From Anaerovibrio sp. (lineage in GTDB: Bacteria; Bacillota; Negativicutes; Selenomonadales; Selenomonadaceae), in contig NZ_JAILFV010000071.1 in assembly GCF_024697385.1 (NCBI RefSeq), positions 1 to 54,891 of the forward strand: 54,891 nt of DNA, written 5' to 3'. The notes beneath the pieces were generated by a model. That model was not told the origin of the DNA and did not search any database. It saw only the letters and a program-made list of their open reading frames with translations. Positions 16,519 to 25,799 of this stretch are shown here, piece after piece. Position 1 is the stretch's first letter; every line of letters starts with the position of its first letter. A program made the translations under genes and the position numbers.

Positions 16519-17619
16519 ATGGAAAAATATTATTTAGGCATATTGCAAAATTCTCCGGGCTTGAATAGTGCAAAGCTGAGGAGATTATTGAATTTATGGG
16601 GGACTGCTGAGGCTGTTTGGAAGGCCCGGGTAGCTGATATTACCAAGGCGTGTATTTTGGATGACAGCAGTAAAGAAGCTTTTTTGGCTTTCAGGAAAAC
16701 CAATGAGGACCTGCCATACAGTCTTGCAGAAAAATGTGAATCTCAGCATATAAGTATCTGCGATATCAATGATGATGTGTATCCAAAAAACTTAAAGGAA
16801 ATATTTGATCCCCCATACGTTTTGTTTTATCGTGGAACTCTTCAAAATGATAAGCTTCGCATTGCCATTGTGGGGTCCAGGAAAATCTCACCCTATGGAC
16901 GGGCAGCAGCCAAACAGTTCAGCGTTGATTTGGCGTCCTTAGGGGTGTCAGTTGTAAGTGGAGCTGCCTATGGAGTCGATACAGAAAGTCATAAGGGAGC
17001 ACTGAGTGCAGGCACGACAGAGGCTGTGCTGGGATGTGGAATCGATGTGGTGTATCCCACCTCCAACAAAAAACTGTTGGCGGACATTGCTGAAAAAGGA
17101 GCAGTAATTTCTGAGTATTTACCCGGCACTCCACCGCTGAAGCATAATTTTCCTGCTCGTAACAGGATAATAAGCGGAATGGCCCGTGGAGTACTGGTGG
17201 TAGAAGCCGCCGAGCGAAGTGGCTCCCTGATAACAGCAGAATTGGCATTAAGTGTCGGCAGGGATATTTTTGCTGTACCCGGAAGCATTTTTGCTCCCGG
17301 AAGCCTGGGCTGTAACAAGCTGATTCAGCAGGGGGCCAAGCTGGTACTTGACACCAGGGATATAATGTCAGAGTATAGTGATATAATAAAAGTGAAGACT
17401 TTATCAGAAAAAAATGGTAATATGGAAAGGAATTTTTCATTGTCAGGTGATGAGGAACGAGTTTATTCCCTTTTATCACCTGATATACCTATGTCCATAG
17501 ATGAAATAATTTATAAATTACATGGTTCAGATCCGGCTAATGTAGCTTTTTTGCTTCTACAGATGGAGTTCAAGGGATTGATACAAAGCGATGAATCCAA
17601 TCTGTATGTAAAAAAATAA
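16519..17619 (+). CDS. dprA: DNA-processing protein DprA
   Basis: The 366-residue protein is DprA/Smf, which binds incoming single-stranded DNA and loads RecA during natural transformation. The Rossmann-like core is clear: IVGSRKISPYGRAAAK, VSGAAYGVDTESHKGAL, AVLGCGIDVVYPTSNKKL, NRIISGMARGVLVVEA and GSLITAELAL. The C-terminal 60 residues form the winged-helix-like DprA tail (MSIDEIIYKL). AGGAGC precedes the ATG. TTGCAT followed 16 bp later by TAAAAT (about 16454-16481) could be its promoter. It is followed by topA, the classic Firmicutes dprA-topA-trmFO order. Confidence 0.95.
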   Translation: MEKYYLGILQNSPGLNSAKLRRLLNLWGTAEAVWKARVADITKACILDDSSKEAFLAFRKTNEDLPYSLAEKCESQHISICDINDDVYPKNLKEIFDPPYVLFYRGTLQNDKLRIAIVGSRKISPYGRAAAKQFSVDLASLGVSVVSGAAYGVDTESHKGALSAGTTEAVLGCGIDVVYPTSNKKLLADIAEKGAVISEYLPGTPPLKHNFPARNRIISGMARGVLVVEAAERSGSLITAELALSVGRDIFAVPGSIFAPGSLGCNKLIQQGAKLVLDTRDIMSEYSDIIKVKTLSEKNGNMERNFSLSGDEERVYSLLSPDIPMSIDEIIYKLHGSDPANVAFLLLQMEFKGLIQSDESNLYVKK

Positions 17620-17634
17620 AAAGGGGGACATTTT

Positions 17635-19896
17635 GTGAGTGTGACGCAAAATGAAAAAAAAATAACTGCAGCTAAAACAGGTAAATCGTCTGGAAAGGGA
17701 AGAACAACCAAGAAAACTGTAAGGAGCTCTTCCAAGACAAACAAGAGCATATTGGTTCTTGTTGAGTCTCCTACCAAGGCAAAAACCATTGAGCGATATC
17801 TTGGTAAAGGATATGTAGTCAAGGCATCCATGGGACATTTGCGCGATTTGCCCAAGAGTCAGTTTGCTATAGATGTTGATAATGATTTTGCACCTAAATA
17901 CATCAATATTCGGGGCAAGGGCGATCTTATAAGGGAATTAAAAAAAGAAGCCAAGAAAGCGGATAAGGTTTACCTGGCCTCTGACCCGGACCGTGAGGGT
18001 GAGGCTATAGCATGGCATTTGGCATATCTTTTTGATATAGACAGCAAATCAGATTGTCGTATTGTATTCAATGAAATAACCAAACCGGCTATTCAGGCTG
18101 CTGTAAAAGAGCCACATGCCATTAATTTGGATATGGTGGATGCTCAGCAGGCCAGGCGTATGCTTGACCGTATTGTGGGGTACAAGCTCAGTCCGCTCCT
18201 TTGGCGCAAGGTCAGGAAGGGGCTGAGTGCAGGTCGTGTCCAGTCCGTAACAGTCAAGCTGATTTGTGATCGGGAAAAGGAAATCATGGATTTTGTCTCC
18301 GTTGAATACTGGACGGTAGGCACCAAATTAAAAAAAGGTACTTCATCACAATTTGAGGGTGAGCTGACACTTATTGACGGTAAAAAGCTCAAGATCGATA
18401 ACGGTGATGAGGCAAACGCTGTCAAGGAGGCCATGGCAAACTGCAAATGGCTGGTGGATGACATCAAGCAACGCCAGCGCGTACGCAAGGCAGCCGCGCC
18501 TTTTACCACCAGTAGCATGCAGCAGGATGCTGCCAGAAAGCTGGGTTTTACCTCCAAGCGGACAATGATGGTAGCCCAGCAGCTTTATGAAGGTATTGAC
18601 CTGGGGCGTAAGGGGCCTGTGGGTCTTATAACATATATGCGTACAGACTCTACCCGTATATCTGAGCAGGCTGTGCAGGAGGCCAAGGATTACATTTTAT
18701 CTGAATATGGTGGGGAATATTATCCTGCCAAGGCAAATGTATATCAGGCCGGCAAAAAGGCACAGGATGCACACGAGGCTATCAGGCCAACAAGTGCGGC
18801 TTTGACACCGTCCTCCATCGAAAAGTATCTGAGCAAGGAACAGTTTAAGCTCTATCAGCTGATATGGCAGAGATTTATAGCAAGCCAGATGGTGCCTGCA
18901 GTATTTGACATGCTTGCAGTGCAGATTAAAAACAATGCTTCCGTGTATAAGGACAGGGAATTTGTTCTGAAGGCAAATGGCTCAAAAATGAAATTCCCGG
19001 GCTTTATGAAGGTTTATACCATGGCTGATTCCAAGGAAAAGGATGTTGTATTGCCTGAAATGTCAGTGGGAGATGAAATCAGGCTGATGAAGGTTGAGCC
19101 TGTGCAGCATTTTACGGAACCACCTCCACGGTATAACGATGCTTCACTGGTAAAGACCCTTGAGGAAGCAGGCATTGGGCGTCCGAGTACCTATGCACCA
19201 ATTATTGAAACTATTTTGGCCAGAGGATACGTACAGCGGGTAAGCAAGAATTTCCAGCCTACGGAGCTGGGTATCATTGTCGTGGACATGCTGCAGGAGT
19301 ACTTTAAGGATATAGTTGATGTCAAATTTACGGCAGGCCTTGAGGGTGAGCTGGACAGTATTGCAGAAGGGACAGTGGACAAGCTGACACTTTTGCGGAA
19401 ATTTTATGGAGCTTTTTCAGAAACCTTGGAAAAGGCAGATGCGGCAATTGGCCATGTGGAGCTGCCTGTTGAGGTATCAGATGTTCCCTGTGAATTATGT
19501 GGCAGAATGATGGTGGTAAAGCAGGGTAGATTTGGTAAGTTTTTGGCTTGTCCGGGATTTCCGGAGTGTCGAAACACCAAACCTATTTTGAAGGAAACAG
19601 GGGCTATATGCCCTAAATGTGGCGGTAATATCGTAGGTAGGAAAACCCGTAGGGGTAAGACCTTTTTCGGTTGCAGCAGATATCCGGAATGCGATTTTGC
19701 CACCTGGGATACTCCTCAAAAGGAGACCTGCCCAAAATGTGGCTCTCTGCAGCTTAAGCATTATTACCGCAATGGCCGGGGAGTATTGTACTGCTATAAC
19801 GATAAGTGCGAGACCAGAATAGACAATCCTATCAATAAAGAACTTTTAAAGCAAAAGAAAAAATCTGAAAAAGCAAAAGAGGAAAAAGATGGATAA
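17635..19896 (+). CDS. topA: DNA topoisomerase I
   Basis: The 753-residue type IA topoisomerase relaxes negative supercoils. A Lys-rich leader of about 35 residues precedes the TOPRIM domain ([18 protein letters not shown]; acidic residues in [13 protein letters not shown]). The active-site tyrosine is Y334 in [14 protein letters not shown]. Three C-terminal four-cysteine zinc ribbons follow ([44 protein letters not shown]) and a basic tail. Translation starts at GTG 17635, with AAGGGGGAC just upstream. It overlaps trmFO by 8 bases. Confidence 0.97.
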   Translation: MSVTQNEKKITAAKTGKSSGKGRTTKKTVRSSSKTNKSILVLVESPTKAKTIERYLGKGYVVKASMGHLRDLPKSQFAIDVDNDFAPKYINIRGKGDLIRELKKEAKKADKVYLASDPDREGEAIAWHLAYLFDIDSKSDCRIVFNEITKPAIQAAVKEPHAINLDMVDAQQARRMLDRIVGYKLSPLLWRKVRKGLSAGRVQSVTVKLICDREKEIMDFVSVEYWTVGTKLKKGTSSQFEGELTLIDGKKLKIDNGDEANAVKEAMANCKWLVDDIKQRQRVRKAAAPFTTSSMQQDAARKLGFTSKRTMMVAQQLYEGIDLGRKGPVGLITYMRTDSTRISEQAVQEAKDYILSEYGGEYYPAKANVYQAGKKAQDAHEAIRPTSAALTPSSIEKYLSKEQFKLYQLIWQRFIASQMVPAVFDMLAVQIKNNASVYKDREFVLKANGSKMKFPGFMKVYTMADSKEKDVVLPEMSVGDEIRLMKVEPVQHFTEPPPRYNDASLVKTLEEAGIGRPSTYAPIIETILARGYVQRVSKNFQPTELGIIVVDMLQEYFKDIVDVKFTAGLEGELDSIAEGTVDKLTLLRKFYGAFSETLEKADAAIGHVELPVEVSDVPCELCGRMMVVKQGRFGKFLACPGFPECRNTKPILKETGAICPKCGGNIVGRKTRRGKTFFGCSRYPECDFATWDTPQKETCPKCGSLQLKHYYRNGRGVLYCYNDKCETRIDNPINKELLKQKKKSEKAKEEKDG

Positions 19897-21199
19897 AATT
19901 ATAGTTGTTGGGGCAGGCCTGGCCGGCAGTGAGGCAGCCTGGCAGTGTGCCCGGCAAGGGGTTCATGTTGATCTTTATGAGATGCGTCCAATCAAGAAGA
20001 CGCCTGCGCACAAAACGGATTTATTTGCGGAGCTGGTTTGCAGCAATTCTCTTAGGGGAGCCGGACTGGAAAATGCAGTCGGTGTCCTGAAGGAGGAGAT
20101 GCGTCGCCTGGGCTCCATAGTTATAGAAGCTGCAGATGCTACAAGGGTACCTGCTGGCGGAGCTCTGGCAGTTGATCGTACAGGTTTTAGCCGATACATC
20201 ACAGACAAGGTCACAGGGCATCCTATGATCAAGGTGATTCATAAAGAGCTTGAGGATATACCTTTTGAGGATGATGCAGTCACCATTATAGCTACAGGAC
20301 CCCTGACGGATGGCAAAATGGCCGAGTCAATAGGGCGTCTTATGGGGCAGGATTATTTTTATTTTTATGATGCCGCAGCTCCTATTGTTACCTTGGACTC
20401 CATAGACATGACCAAGGCATGGAAGGCCTCCAGGTATGATAAAGGCGAGGCGGCTTATATTAATTGCCCCATGAACAAGGAGGAATATTCCAGCTTCTGG
20501 AAGGAATTGATCAATTCAGAAAAGGCTGAAACCCATAATTTTGAAAAAGAGATTTTTTTTGAAGGGTGTATGCCGGTGGAAGAGATGGCATCCAGGGGCG
20601 AGGATACTTTGCTTTTCGGCCCATTGAAACCGGTTGGATTGGTAAATCCTGCCGATGGTAAATTGCCATACGCTGTGGTACAGCTCAGACAGGATAATGC
20701 AGATGGGACATTATACAATATGGTGGGGTTTCAGACTCATTTAAGATGGCCTGAGCAACGCAGGGTATTCGGTATGATTCCCGGGTTGGAAAATGCTGAA
20801 TTCGTAAGATATGGTGTCATGCACCGTAATACTTTTATCAATTCACCTGAGAAGCTGGTTCCCACCATGCAGTTCAAGGAAAATGAGAGATTGTTTTTTG
20901 CCGGGCAGATGACCGGGGTGGAGGGGTATGTAGAATCTGCTGCCTCCGGGCTTGTGGCAGGACTTAATGCAGCAAGAATATGTCAGGGCCGATCACCGGT
21001 TGTATTCCCACAGGAGACAGCCCATGGCTCCCTTTGCCATTACATTACTACTGCGCCGGCCAAGCATTTTCAGCCTATGAATGTTAATTTTGGTATTATG
21101 AGCCCCATTAAGGAAAAGATTCGCGATAAAAAATTAAAAAAACAACGAATTGCTGAGCGGGCACTTTCGATATTGGAGAAATTCAGGCAACATCTGTGA
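19889..21199 (+). CDS. trmFO: Folate- and FAD-dependent tRNA uridine-54 C5-methyltransferase
   Basis: The 436-residue flavoprotein makes ribothymidine at tRNA position 54 using methylenetetrahydrofolate. The FAD-binding fold starts at the N-terminus ([13 protein letters not shown]). The family block [26 protein letters not shown] and the C-terminal [21 protein letters not shown] are both present. It overlaps the topA end and is followed closely by hslV, reproducing the topA-trmFO-(codV)-hslV-hslU-codY order of Firmicutes, except that no xerC/codV lies between trmFO and hslV here. Confidence 0.96.
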   Translation: MDKIIVVGAGLAGSEAAWQCARQGVHVDLYEMRPIKKTPAHKTDLFAELVCSNSLRGAGLENAVGVLKEEMRRLGSIVIEAADATRVPAGGALAVDRTGFSRYITDKVTGHPMIKVIHKELEDIPFEDDAVTIIATGPLTDGKMAESIGRLMGQDYFYFYDAAAPIVTLDSIDMTKAWKASRYDKGEAAYINCPMNKEEYSSFWKELINSEKAETHNFEKEIFFEGCMPVEEMASRGEDTLLFGPLKPVGLVNPADGKLPYAVVQLRQDNADGTLYNMVGFQTHLRWPEQRRVFGMIPGLENAEFVRYGVMHRNTFINSPEKLVPTMQFKENERLFFAGQMTGVEGYVESAASGLVAGLNAARICQGRSPVVFPQETAHGSLCHYITTAPAKHFQPMNVNFGIMSPIKEKIRDKKLKKQRIAERALSILEKFRQHL

Positions 21200-21216
21200 G
21201 GAAGCGGGGAGATTTT

Positions 21217-21759
21217 ATGGATACACAGTTTCATGCCACTACAATAGTGGCAGTTAAGCATAATGGTAAAACAGCAATAGCTGGTGATGGGCAGGTTACC
21301 TTTGGACAGAATACCATCATGAAGGCTAATGCCCGCAAGGTACGGCGCCTTTATCATGGCAAGGTTCTGGCCGGTTTTGCCGGGTCTGTAGCGGATGCGT
21401 TTACCCTCTTTGAAAAATTTGAGGCCACCCTTGAAGCCTATAACGGAAATCTTCCCCGGGCATCTGTGGAGCTTGCCAAGGAATGGCGTACAGATAAGGT
21501 CTTAAGGAAGCTGGAAGCGTTGCTGCTGGTGGCTGATAAAGAAAATTTGTTGATGATATCCGGTAATGGTGAGGTCATTGAGCCGGATGGTGCTGTAGGG
21601 GCCATTGGGTCCGGAGGCTTTTATGCACTGTCGGCAGCCAGGGCATTGGTCAAACATACCGATATGTCAGCGGCGGACATTGCCAAGGAGGCACTTACTA
21701 TTGCAGCTGATATATGCGTATATACAAATCACAACATAAAGGTTGAGGAATTGGATTAG
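21217..21759 (+). CDS. hslV: ATP-dependent protease proteolytic subunit HslV
   Basis: The 180-residue protein forms the proteasome-like double hexamer of the HslUV protease. The start is the ATG at 21217, with GGGGAG before it; the frame's upstream GTG (21196) overlaps trmFO and lacks a ribosome binding site. The catalytic threonine should be T8 (FHA-TTIVAV), so a 7-residue propeptide MDTQFHA must be removed; in Escherichia coli only the initiator Met precedes the Thr. The motif [23 protein letters not shown] is the family signature. It is followed by hslU after 19 bases. Confidence 0.95.
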   Translation: MDTQFHATTIVAVKHNGKTAIAGDGQVTFGQNTIMKANARKVRRLYHGKVLAGFAGSVADAFTLFEKFEATLEAYNGNLPRASVELAKEWRTDKVLRKLEALLLVADKENLLMISGNGEVIEPDGAVGAIGSGGFYALSAARALVKHTDMSAADIAKEALTIAADICVYTNHNIKVEELD

Positions 21760-21778
21760 TTGTTGGGGGAACATTAAT

Positions 21779-23167
21779 ATGAATGAACAGACACCTAGAC
21801 AGATTGTTGAAGCGTTGGACAAATATATTGTGGGGCAGCGTGAAGCCAAACGCTCAGTGGCTATAGCCCTTCGCAATCGTTGGCGCAGCCGGCAGCTTGA
21901 CAGTGAAAGCATGAAAGACGATATTGTGCCCAAGAATATTTTGATGATTGGGTCTACCGGAGTGGGTAAGACCGAAATTGCCCGTAGATTGGCCAAGCTG
22001 GTTCAGGCACCCTTTATAAAGGTTGAGGCCACTAAATTTACTGAAGTAGGCTATGTAGGACGGGATGTAGAGTCCATCATCAGGGATTTGGCTGAGACGG
22101 CAGTCCGCATGGTGCGTGCCTCCAGGTTAGAGGAGGTACAGGAAAAAGCGGCAGAGCTGGCCGAGGAAAGGATTTTGGATGTAATGGTTCCTGAACCAAA
22201 AAAATCTGTGGTAAATCCTTTTGGACAATTATTTGGCGGCACAGAAGAAGCTGGTGATGAGGATACAGAAAATGAACCTAAACAGTATCAGGCCGGTCGT
22301 GAATGGTGCCGCAAAAAGCTGTTGGCCGGTGAATACGAAGATAAGTTGATTGAAATTGATGTAGAGGATACCAACAAGCCGATTGTAGGAATGTTTGCGG
22401 GGTCATCCCTGGAAGGCATGGGGGACAATCTCCAGGATATGTTGGGAAGCATGATGCCGAAAAAACACCGTAAGCGTAAGGTTACAGTGGAGAATGCCCG
22501 CAAGCTGTTCAAGCAGGAAGAGGCCATGAAGCTTGTTGATATGGAAGAGGTAACTGAAGCAGCAATCAGTCTGGCTGAAAACAGTGGTATTGTCTTCCTG
22601 GATGAAATAGACAAGGTAGCATCCAGCGGTAATCACGGTGGGGCTGATGTTTCCCGTGAAGGCGTGCAGAGAGATATACTGCCAATCGTTGAAGGTTCTA
22701 CGGTTATGACCAAATATGGACCGGTCAAAACAGATCATATTCTCTTTATTGCTGCCGGTGCTTTTCATATTGCCAAACCATCTGACCTTATACCGGAGCT
22801 GCAGGGGCGTTTTCCGATAAGAGTGGAGCTTACTGCCCTGGATAAGGATGATTTCAAACGGATATTGACTGAACCGCAAAATGCTTTGATTAAACAGTAC
22901 AAGGCTCTTATGGGAACTGAGGGGATAGACCTCGAGTTTACTGACGGAGCTGTGGAACGGGTGGCCAAGCTGGCTTGTGATGTTAACAATCAAAATGAGA
23001 ATATTGGAGCCCGGCGTCTGCATACAATTTTGGAAAAGCTGTTGGAGAATCTGTCCTTCGAGGCCCCTGATATGGAAGAAAAGCATGTGGTTGTCGATGA
23101 AAAATATGTGGATGAAGCCTTGGCGGAAATTGTTGTTAACCAGGATGTGAGTCAGTTCATTCTTTAA
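21779..23167 (+). CDS. hslU: ATP-dependent protease ATPase subunit HslU
   Basis: The 462-residue AAA+ unfoldase feeds substrates to HslV. Walker A is GSTGVGKTE (about residues 58-66) and Walker B is IVFLDEIDK, with the HslU-specific I domain between them. The C-terminus DVSQFIL is the tail that docks into HslV. TTGGGGGAA lies 8 bases before the ATG at 21779; the longer frame from TTG 21743 overlaps hslV and is unlikely. A perfect palindrome that can act as terminator follows. Confidence 0.96.
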   Translation: MNEQTPRQIVEALDKYIVGQREAKRSVAIALRNRWRSRQLDSESMKDDIVPKNILMIGSTGVGKTEIARRLAKLVQAPFIKVEATKFTEVGYVGRDVESIIRDLAETAVRMVRASRLEEVQEKAAELAEERILDVMVPEPKKSVVNPFGQLFGGTEEAGDEDTENEPKQYQAGREWCRKKLLAGEYEDKLIEIDVEDTNKPIVGMFAGSSLEGMGDNLQDMLGSMMPKKHRKRKVTVENARKLFKQEEAMKLVDMEEVTEAAISLAENSGIVFLDEIDKVASSGNHGGADVSREGVQRDILPIVEGSTVMTKYGPVKTDHILFIAAGAFHIAKPSDLIPELQGRFPIRVELTALDKDDFKRILTEPQNALIKQYKALMGTEGIDLEFTDGAVERVAKLACDVNNQNENIGARRLHTILEKLLENLSFEAPDMEEKHVVVDEKYVDEALAEIVVNQDVSQFIL

Positions 23168-23176
23168 GACCGTTTA

Positions 23177-23191
23177 AATTTTGTTAAAATA
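23177..23191 (+). promoter_or_regulatory. Possible CodY box upstream of codY
   Basis: AATTTTGTTAAAATA matches 12 of 15 positions of the published CodY consensus AATTTTCWGAAAATT. It is AT-rich sequence, so a chance match is possible. It lies before the palindrome at 23196-23240. Confidence 0.3.
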
Positions 23192-23195
23192 AATA

Positions 23196-23240
23196 AAAAA
23201 TTAAAAATAATCACAAATTTTGTGATTATTTTTAATTTTT
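23196..23240. terminator. Perfect 45-bp AT-rich palindrome between hslU and codY
   Basis: Two 22-bp arms (23196-23217 and 23219-23240) are exact reverse complements around a single T. The core is CACAAATTTTGTG, and the outer parts are A and T runs, so the RNA would form a hairpin ending in TTTTT, suiting termination in either direction. The palindrome also reaches the -35 region of the presumed codY promoter (TAGAAT at 23245-23250), so an operator role is possible. Confidence 0.75.
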
Positions 23241-23289
23241 ATGATAGAATATACACCATGAGAACAAATGACTTGTGGGAGGATAAACA

Positions 23290-24102
23290 ATGGCAACACT
23301 TTTGGAGAAAACGAGAAAAATAAATAGAGTGCTGCAACGGTTTCACAATGTGCAATACAAGGAGATAGCAACTGTCCTGAGTAATGTTATCGATGCCAAT
23401 ACATATATTGTAAACATTGAAGGAGAAATTCAGGGATATGCATTCCAGGACGATTTCGAATGCAGTCTGATGGTGGATAATGTAGTGGCTGTAAAAAAAT
23501 TTCCGCGGCATTATGTCAACTGGCTTAATAAAATAGATGAAACCTCGGCAAATCTCAGGTCAAAATCAGGCCTGTGTGCTTTTGTGGATGATTCGGAGAC
23601 ACCATGTAAATTCCATGGAAAAAATACCACTATTGTGCCGATATACGGTGTGGGTGAGCGCATTGGGACATTGATAGTGGCCAGATATAATGAAGACTTT
23701 ACCAATGATGATTTGTTGCTTGTTGAATACGGTGCTGCAGTTGTTGGAATGGAAATGCTCCATGACCAGGCACGCAAGAATCAGGAAGAAAATCAGCAGC
23801 GGGCTCATGTAAAAATGGCCCTTCGCACATTGTCATTTTCTGAGGCTGTGGCAACGGTCAACATCTTTGCTGAACTGGATGGTAAGGTGGGTGTAGTAAA
23901 CGCATCAAAGATTGCCGATAAGCTGGGCATAACCAGGTCGGTAATTGTCAATGCCCTTCGTAAGCTGGCATCGGCCGGGGTGGTATTTCCTGAATCCCAG
24001 GGAATGAAGGGGACGCATATAAGTATTTTGAATGATTACCTGATAGAAGGTATAGCAGAAATGGCCAAGGAAAAATTAATCCTGGATCCAGGAAAAAATT
24101 AG
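23290..24102 (+). CDS. codY: Global transcription regulator CodY
   Basis: The 270-residue protein is CodY, a GTP- and branched-chain-amino-acid-responsive repressor. The N-terminal GAF-type domain opens with MATLLEKTRKINRVLQR and carries the ligand-binding region. The C-terminal winged helix-turn-helix is seen in VNASKIADKLGITRSVIVNALRKLASAGVV (about residues 204-234). GTGGGAGGATAA precedes the ATG. It has its own probable promoter (TAGAAT 23245-23250) and lies directly upstream of the large flagellar cluster, which is a known CodY target in Bacillus. Confidence 0.96.
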   Translation: MATLLEKTRKINRVLQRFHNVQYKEIATVLSNVIDANTYIVNIEGEIQGYAFQDDFECSLMVDNVVAVKKFPRHYVNWLNKIDETSANLRSKSGLCAFVDDSETPCKFHGKNTTIVPIYGVGERIGTLIVARYNEDFTNDDLLLVEYGAAVVGMEMLHDQARKNQEENQQRAHVKMALRTLSFSEAVATVNIFAELDGKVGVVNASKIADKLGITRSVIVNALRKLASAGVVFPESQGMKGTHISILNDYLIEGIAEMAKEKLILDPGKN

Positions 24103-24246
24103 GCCAAAGGGTAAGTTATTTTCGCTTTTATCGCATGATTTTGTTTGGGATAGGGTGTCCTTGATAAAAGAATTATGTAAATGAAAAAAGTTAATAATTT
24201 TTAGGTATATTGGATTTTAAGTTTAAAACATATGGATTTTTTCAAT

Positions 24247-24283
24247 GCAGGGAGCTTTATAAGAGATTGCCCTGCTTTTTTTT
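24247..24283 (+). terminator. Intrinsic terminator after codY
   Basis: GCAGGG (24247-24252) pairs with CCCTGC (24270-24275), followed by eight T. It stands 145 bases after the codY stop. The rest of the 395-base gap 24103-24497 is AT-rich, with a run of 11 T at 24350-24361 and the promoter element below; I see no gene in it. Confidence 0.8.
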
Positions 24284-24391
24284 AACAAAAATTGTGACAA
24301 AAGTAATGGATAATTAATCCTTGTCGGTAGGCAAAAAGTCATAACATTCATTTTTTTTTTTAAAAAATGTTAATATTTCTTCTTAAAATGC

Positions 24392-24397
24392 TATAAT
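24392..24397 (+). promoter_or_regulatory. Probable -10 box of the fla/che operon promoter
   Basis: TATAAT at 24392-24397 stands about 100 bases before flgB, downstream of the codY terminator. A -35 box at the right distance is poor (GTTAAT, 24369-24374). No sigma-54 or clear sigma-28 motif is visible here. Confidence 0.5.
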
Positions 24398-24497
24398 GAT
24401 GATAAAATGAGTATAAAAGGATATTGTCATTTAAAATGGTCGTTTTGTGTGCAAATGAATAAAATTTTGATAGATTTCTACAGAGAGGGTCATGCTG

Positions 24498-24914
24498 ATG
24501 TTAGAGCATATTGTTAACTCATCTACCATGGATTATTTGTCGCGGGGAATGGCTGCGGCAAATCTCAGACAAGAGGTTATAAGCAATAATATAGCAAATG
24601 TAAATACACCTCGCTTCAAAAAAAGCGATGTGGTTTTTGAAAGCCTTTTAGCCAAAGAGCTTGGCTATGGTGAAAACGATAATAAGCTGAAGATGGTCAG
24701 GACTAATGACAGGCATTTGCCTCAGCCTGTAGGTGGCAAGGCTGCTCCGGTCGTGGAAATGCAGGATACAACTTCCATGAGAGTCGATAAGAACAATGTT
24801 GACATCGACAAGGAAATGGCTAACCTGGCCAAGAATCAGATTTACTTTAATGCGATGGCCAAGGAAATGGGTGGCTACATACAAAAGATTAAGACTACAA
24901 TTACCAGTAAGTGA
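24498..24914 (+). CDS. flgB: Flagellar basal-body rod protein FlgB
   Basis: The 138-residue rod protein sits next to the MS ring. It has the conserved N-terminal rod motif (LRQEVISNNIANVNTPRFKKSDVVFES) and the C-terminal NVDIDKEMANLAKNQIYFNAMAKEM shared by axial proteins. GAGAGGG lies 8 bases before the ATG at 24498; the ATG at 24492 is too close to it. This is the first gene of the flagellar cluster. Confidence 0.94.
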   Translation: MLEHIVNSSTMDYLSRGMAAANLRQEVISNNIANVNTPRFKKSDVVFESLLAKELGYGENDNKLKMVRTNDRHLPQPVGGKAAPVVEMQDTTSMRVDKNNVDIDKEMANLAKNQIYFNAMAKEMGGYIQKIKTTITSK

Positions 24915-24984
24915 TAATTCTGGTTGAAAAGATATGGCTGATGTATAAGATTCATAAGCATATATAGATTGGAGAACGATTATT

Positions 24985-25443
24985 ATGAGTATGTTTGGTG
25001 GTATAGATGCTGCTGCTTCGGGACTGACGGCGGAGCGTCTCAGAATGGATGTTATATCCAATAATATAGCTAATGTCAACACTACCAGAACCGAGAAGGG
25101 AACGCCTTACAAGCGTAAGTTTGTAGTATTTGAACCAAGGGAAATGCACAATAAGAATTTTGCCAGGGTCCTCGCCGGGGAGATATCCAAGAGCGAGTTC
25201 GGCAAAAAGAGCGGTGACGGTGTAAGGGCAGTTGGCATTATGGAAGACAACAGCATGGGGAAAATGGTTTATGATCCGGCGCATCCTGATGCCAATGCAG
25301 ATGGTTATGTGGAATTGCCAAATGTGAATATTGTCAACGAGATGGTTGATATGATCACGGCATCCCGTGCTTATGAAGCCAATGTAACCACAATTAATGC
25401 AGCAAAGAGTATGGCCTCACAGGCCTTGAATATAAGTAAATAA
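24985..25443 (+). CDS. flgC: Flagellar basal-body rod protein FlgC
   Basis: The 152-residue rod protein has the axial-protein N-terminus (SGLTAERLRMDVISNNIANVNTT) and C-terminus (NVNIVNEMVDMITASRAYEANVTTINAAKSM), both forming the coiled-coil D0 zone. Length and order after flgB and before fliE are typical. TTGGAGAA precedes the ATG. Confidence 0.95.
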   Translation: MSMFGGIDAAASGLTAERLRMDVISNNIANVNTTRTEKGTPYKRKFVVFEPREMHNKNFARVLAGEISKSEFGKKSGDGVRAVGIMEDNSMGKMVYDPAHPDANADGYVELPNVNIVNEMVDMITASRAYEANVTTINAAKSMASQALNISK

Positions 25444-25456
25444 ATGAGGTGACATG

Positions 25457-25759
25457 ATGCAGATAGAGACATTACAAATGACACCGGTGTCTATGCATGC
25501 TGAGAGCCATTTGGGAGAAAGTAAGGAACCTCCTGTAGTCAAGAGCTTCGGAGAATATCTTGGAGATGCTCTTGGCAATGTCAATGCGTTGGAAAAAGAA
25601 TCAGAAAAAATGAATGCAGCTTTGGCAGCCGGACAGGTTGAAGATATATCACAGGTTGTTGTTGCTGCTGAAAAAGCTGATATTGCTTTACAGCTCACCC
25701 TTCAGGTTAGAAACCGTGCCGTGGAAGCTTATCAGGAAATTATGCGCATGCAGGTCTAA
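25457..25759 (+). CDS. fliE: Flagellar hook-basal body protein FliE
   Basis: The roughly 100-residue adaptor joins the MS ring to the rod. The C-terminal family motif is seen (ADIALQLTLQVRNRAVEAYQEIMRMQV). The N-terminus is variable, as usual. GAGGTG stands 5 bases before the ATG at 25457; an ATG three bases earlier (25454) is nearly overlapping the ribosome binding site. Confidence 0.92.
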   Translation: MQIETLQMTPVSMHAESHLGESKEPPVVKSFGEYLGDALGNVNALEKESEKMNAALAAGQVEDISQVVVAAEKADIALQLTLQVRNRAVEAYQEIMRMQV

Positions 25760-25799
25760 TTTCTTGAATTTATAAGCAAACCATGGTGAAGGGATTGAG

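Noticed and set aside
24232..24285. 17-codon frame (MDFFNAGSFIRDCPAFF) after codY
   Set aside because: It lies on top of the codY terminator hairpin and T run, and has no ribosome binding site.
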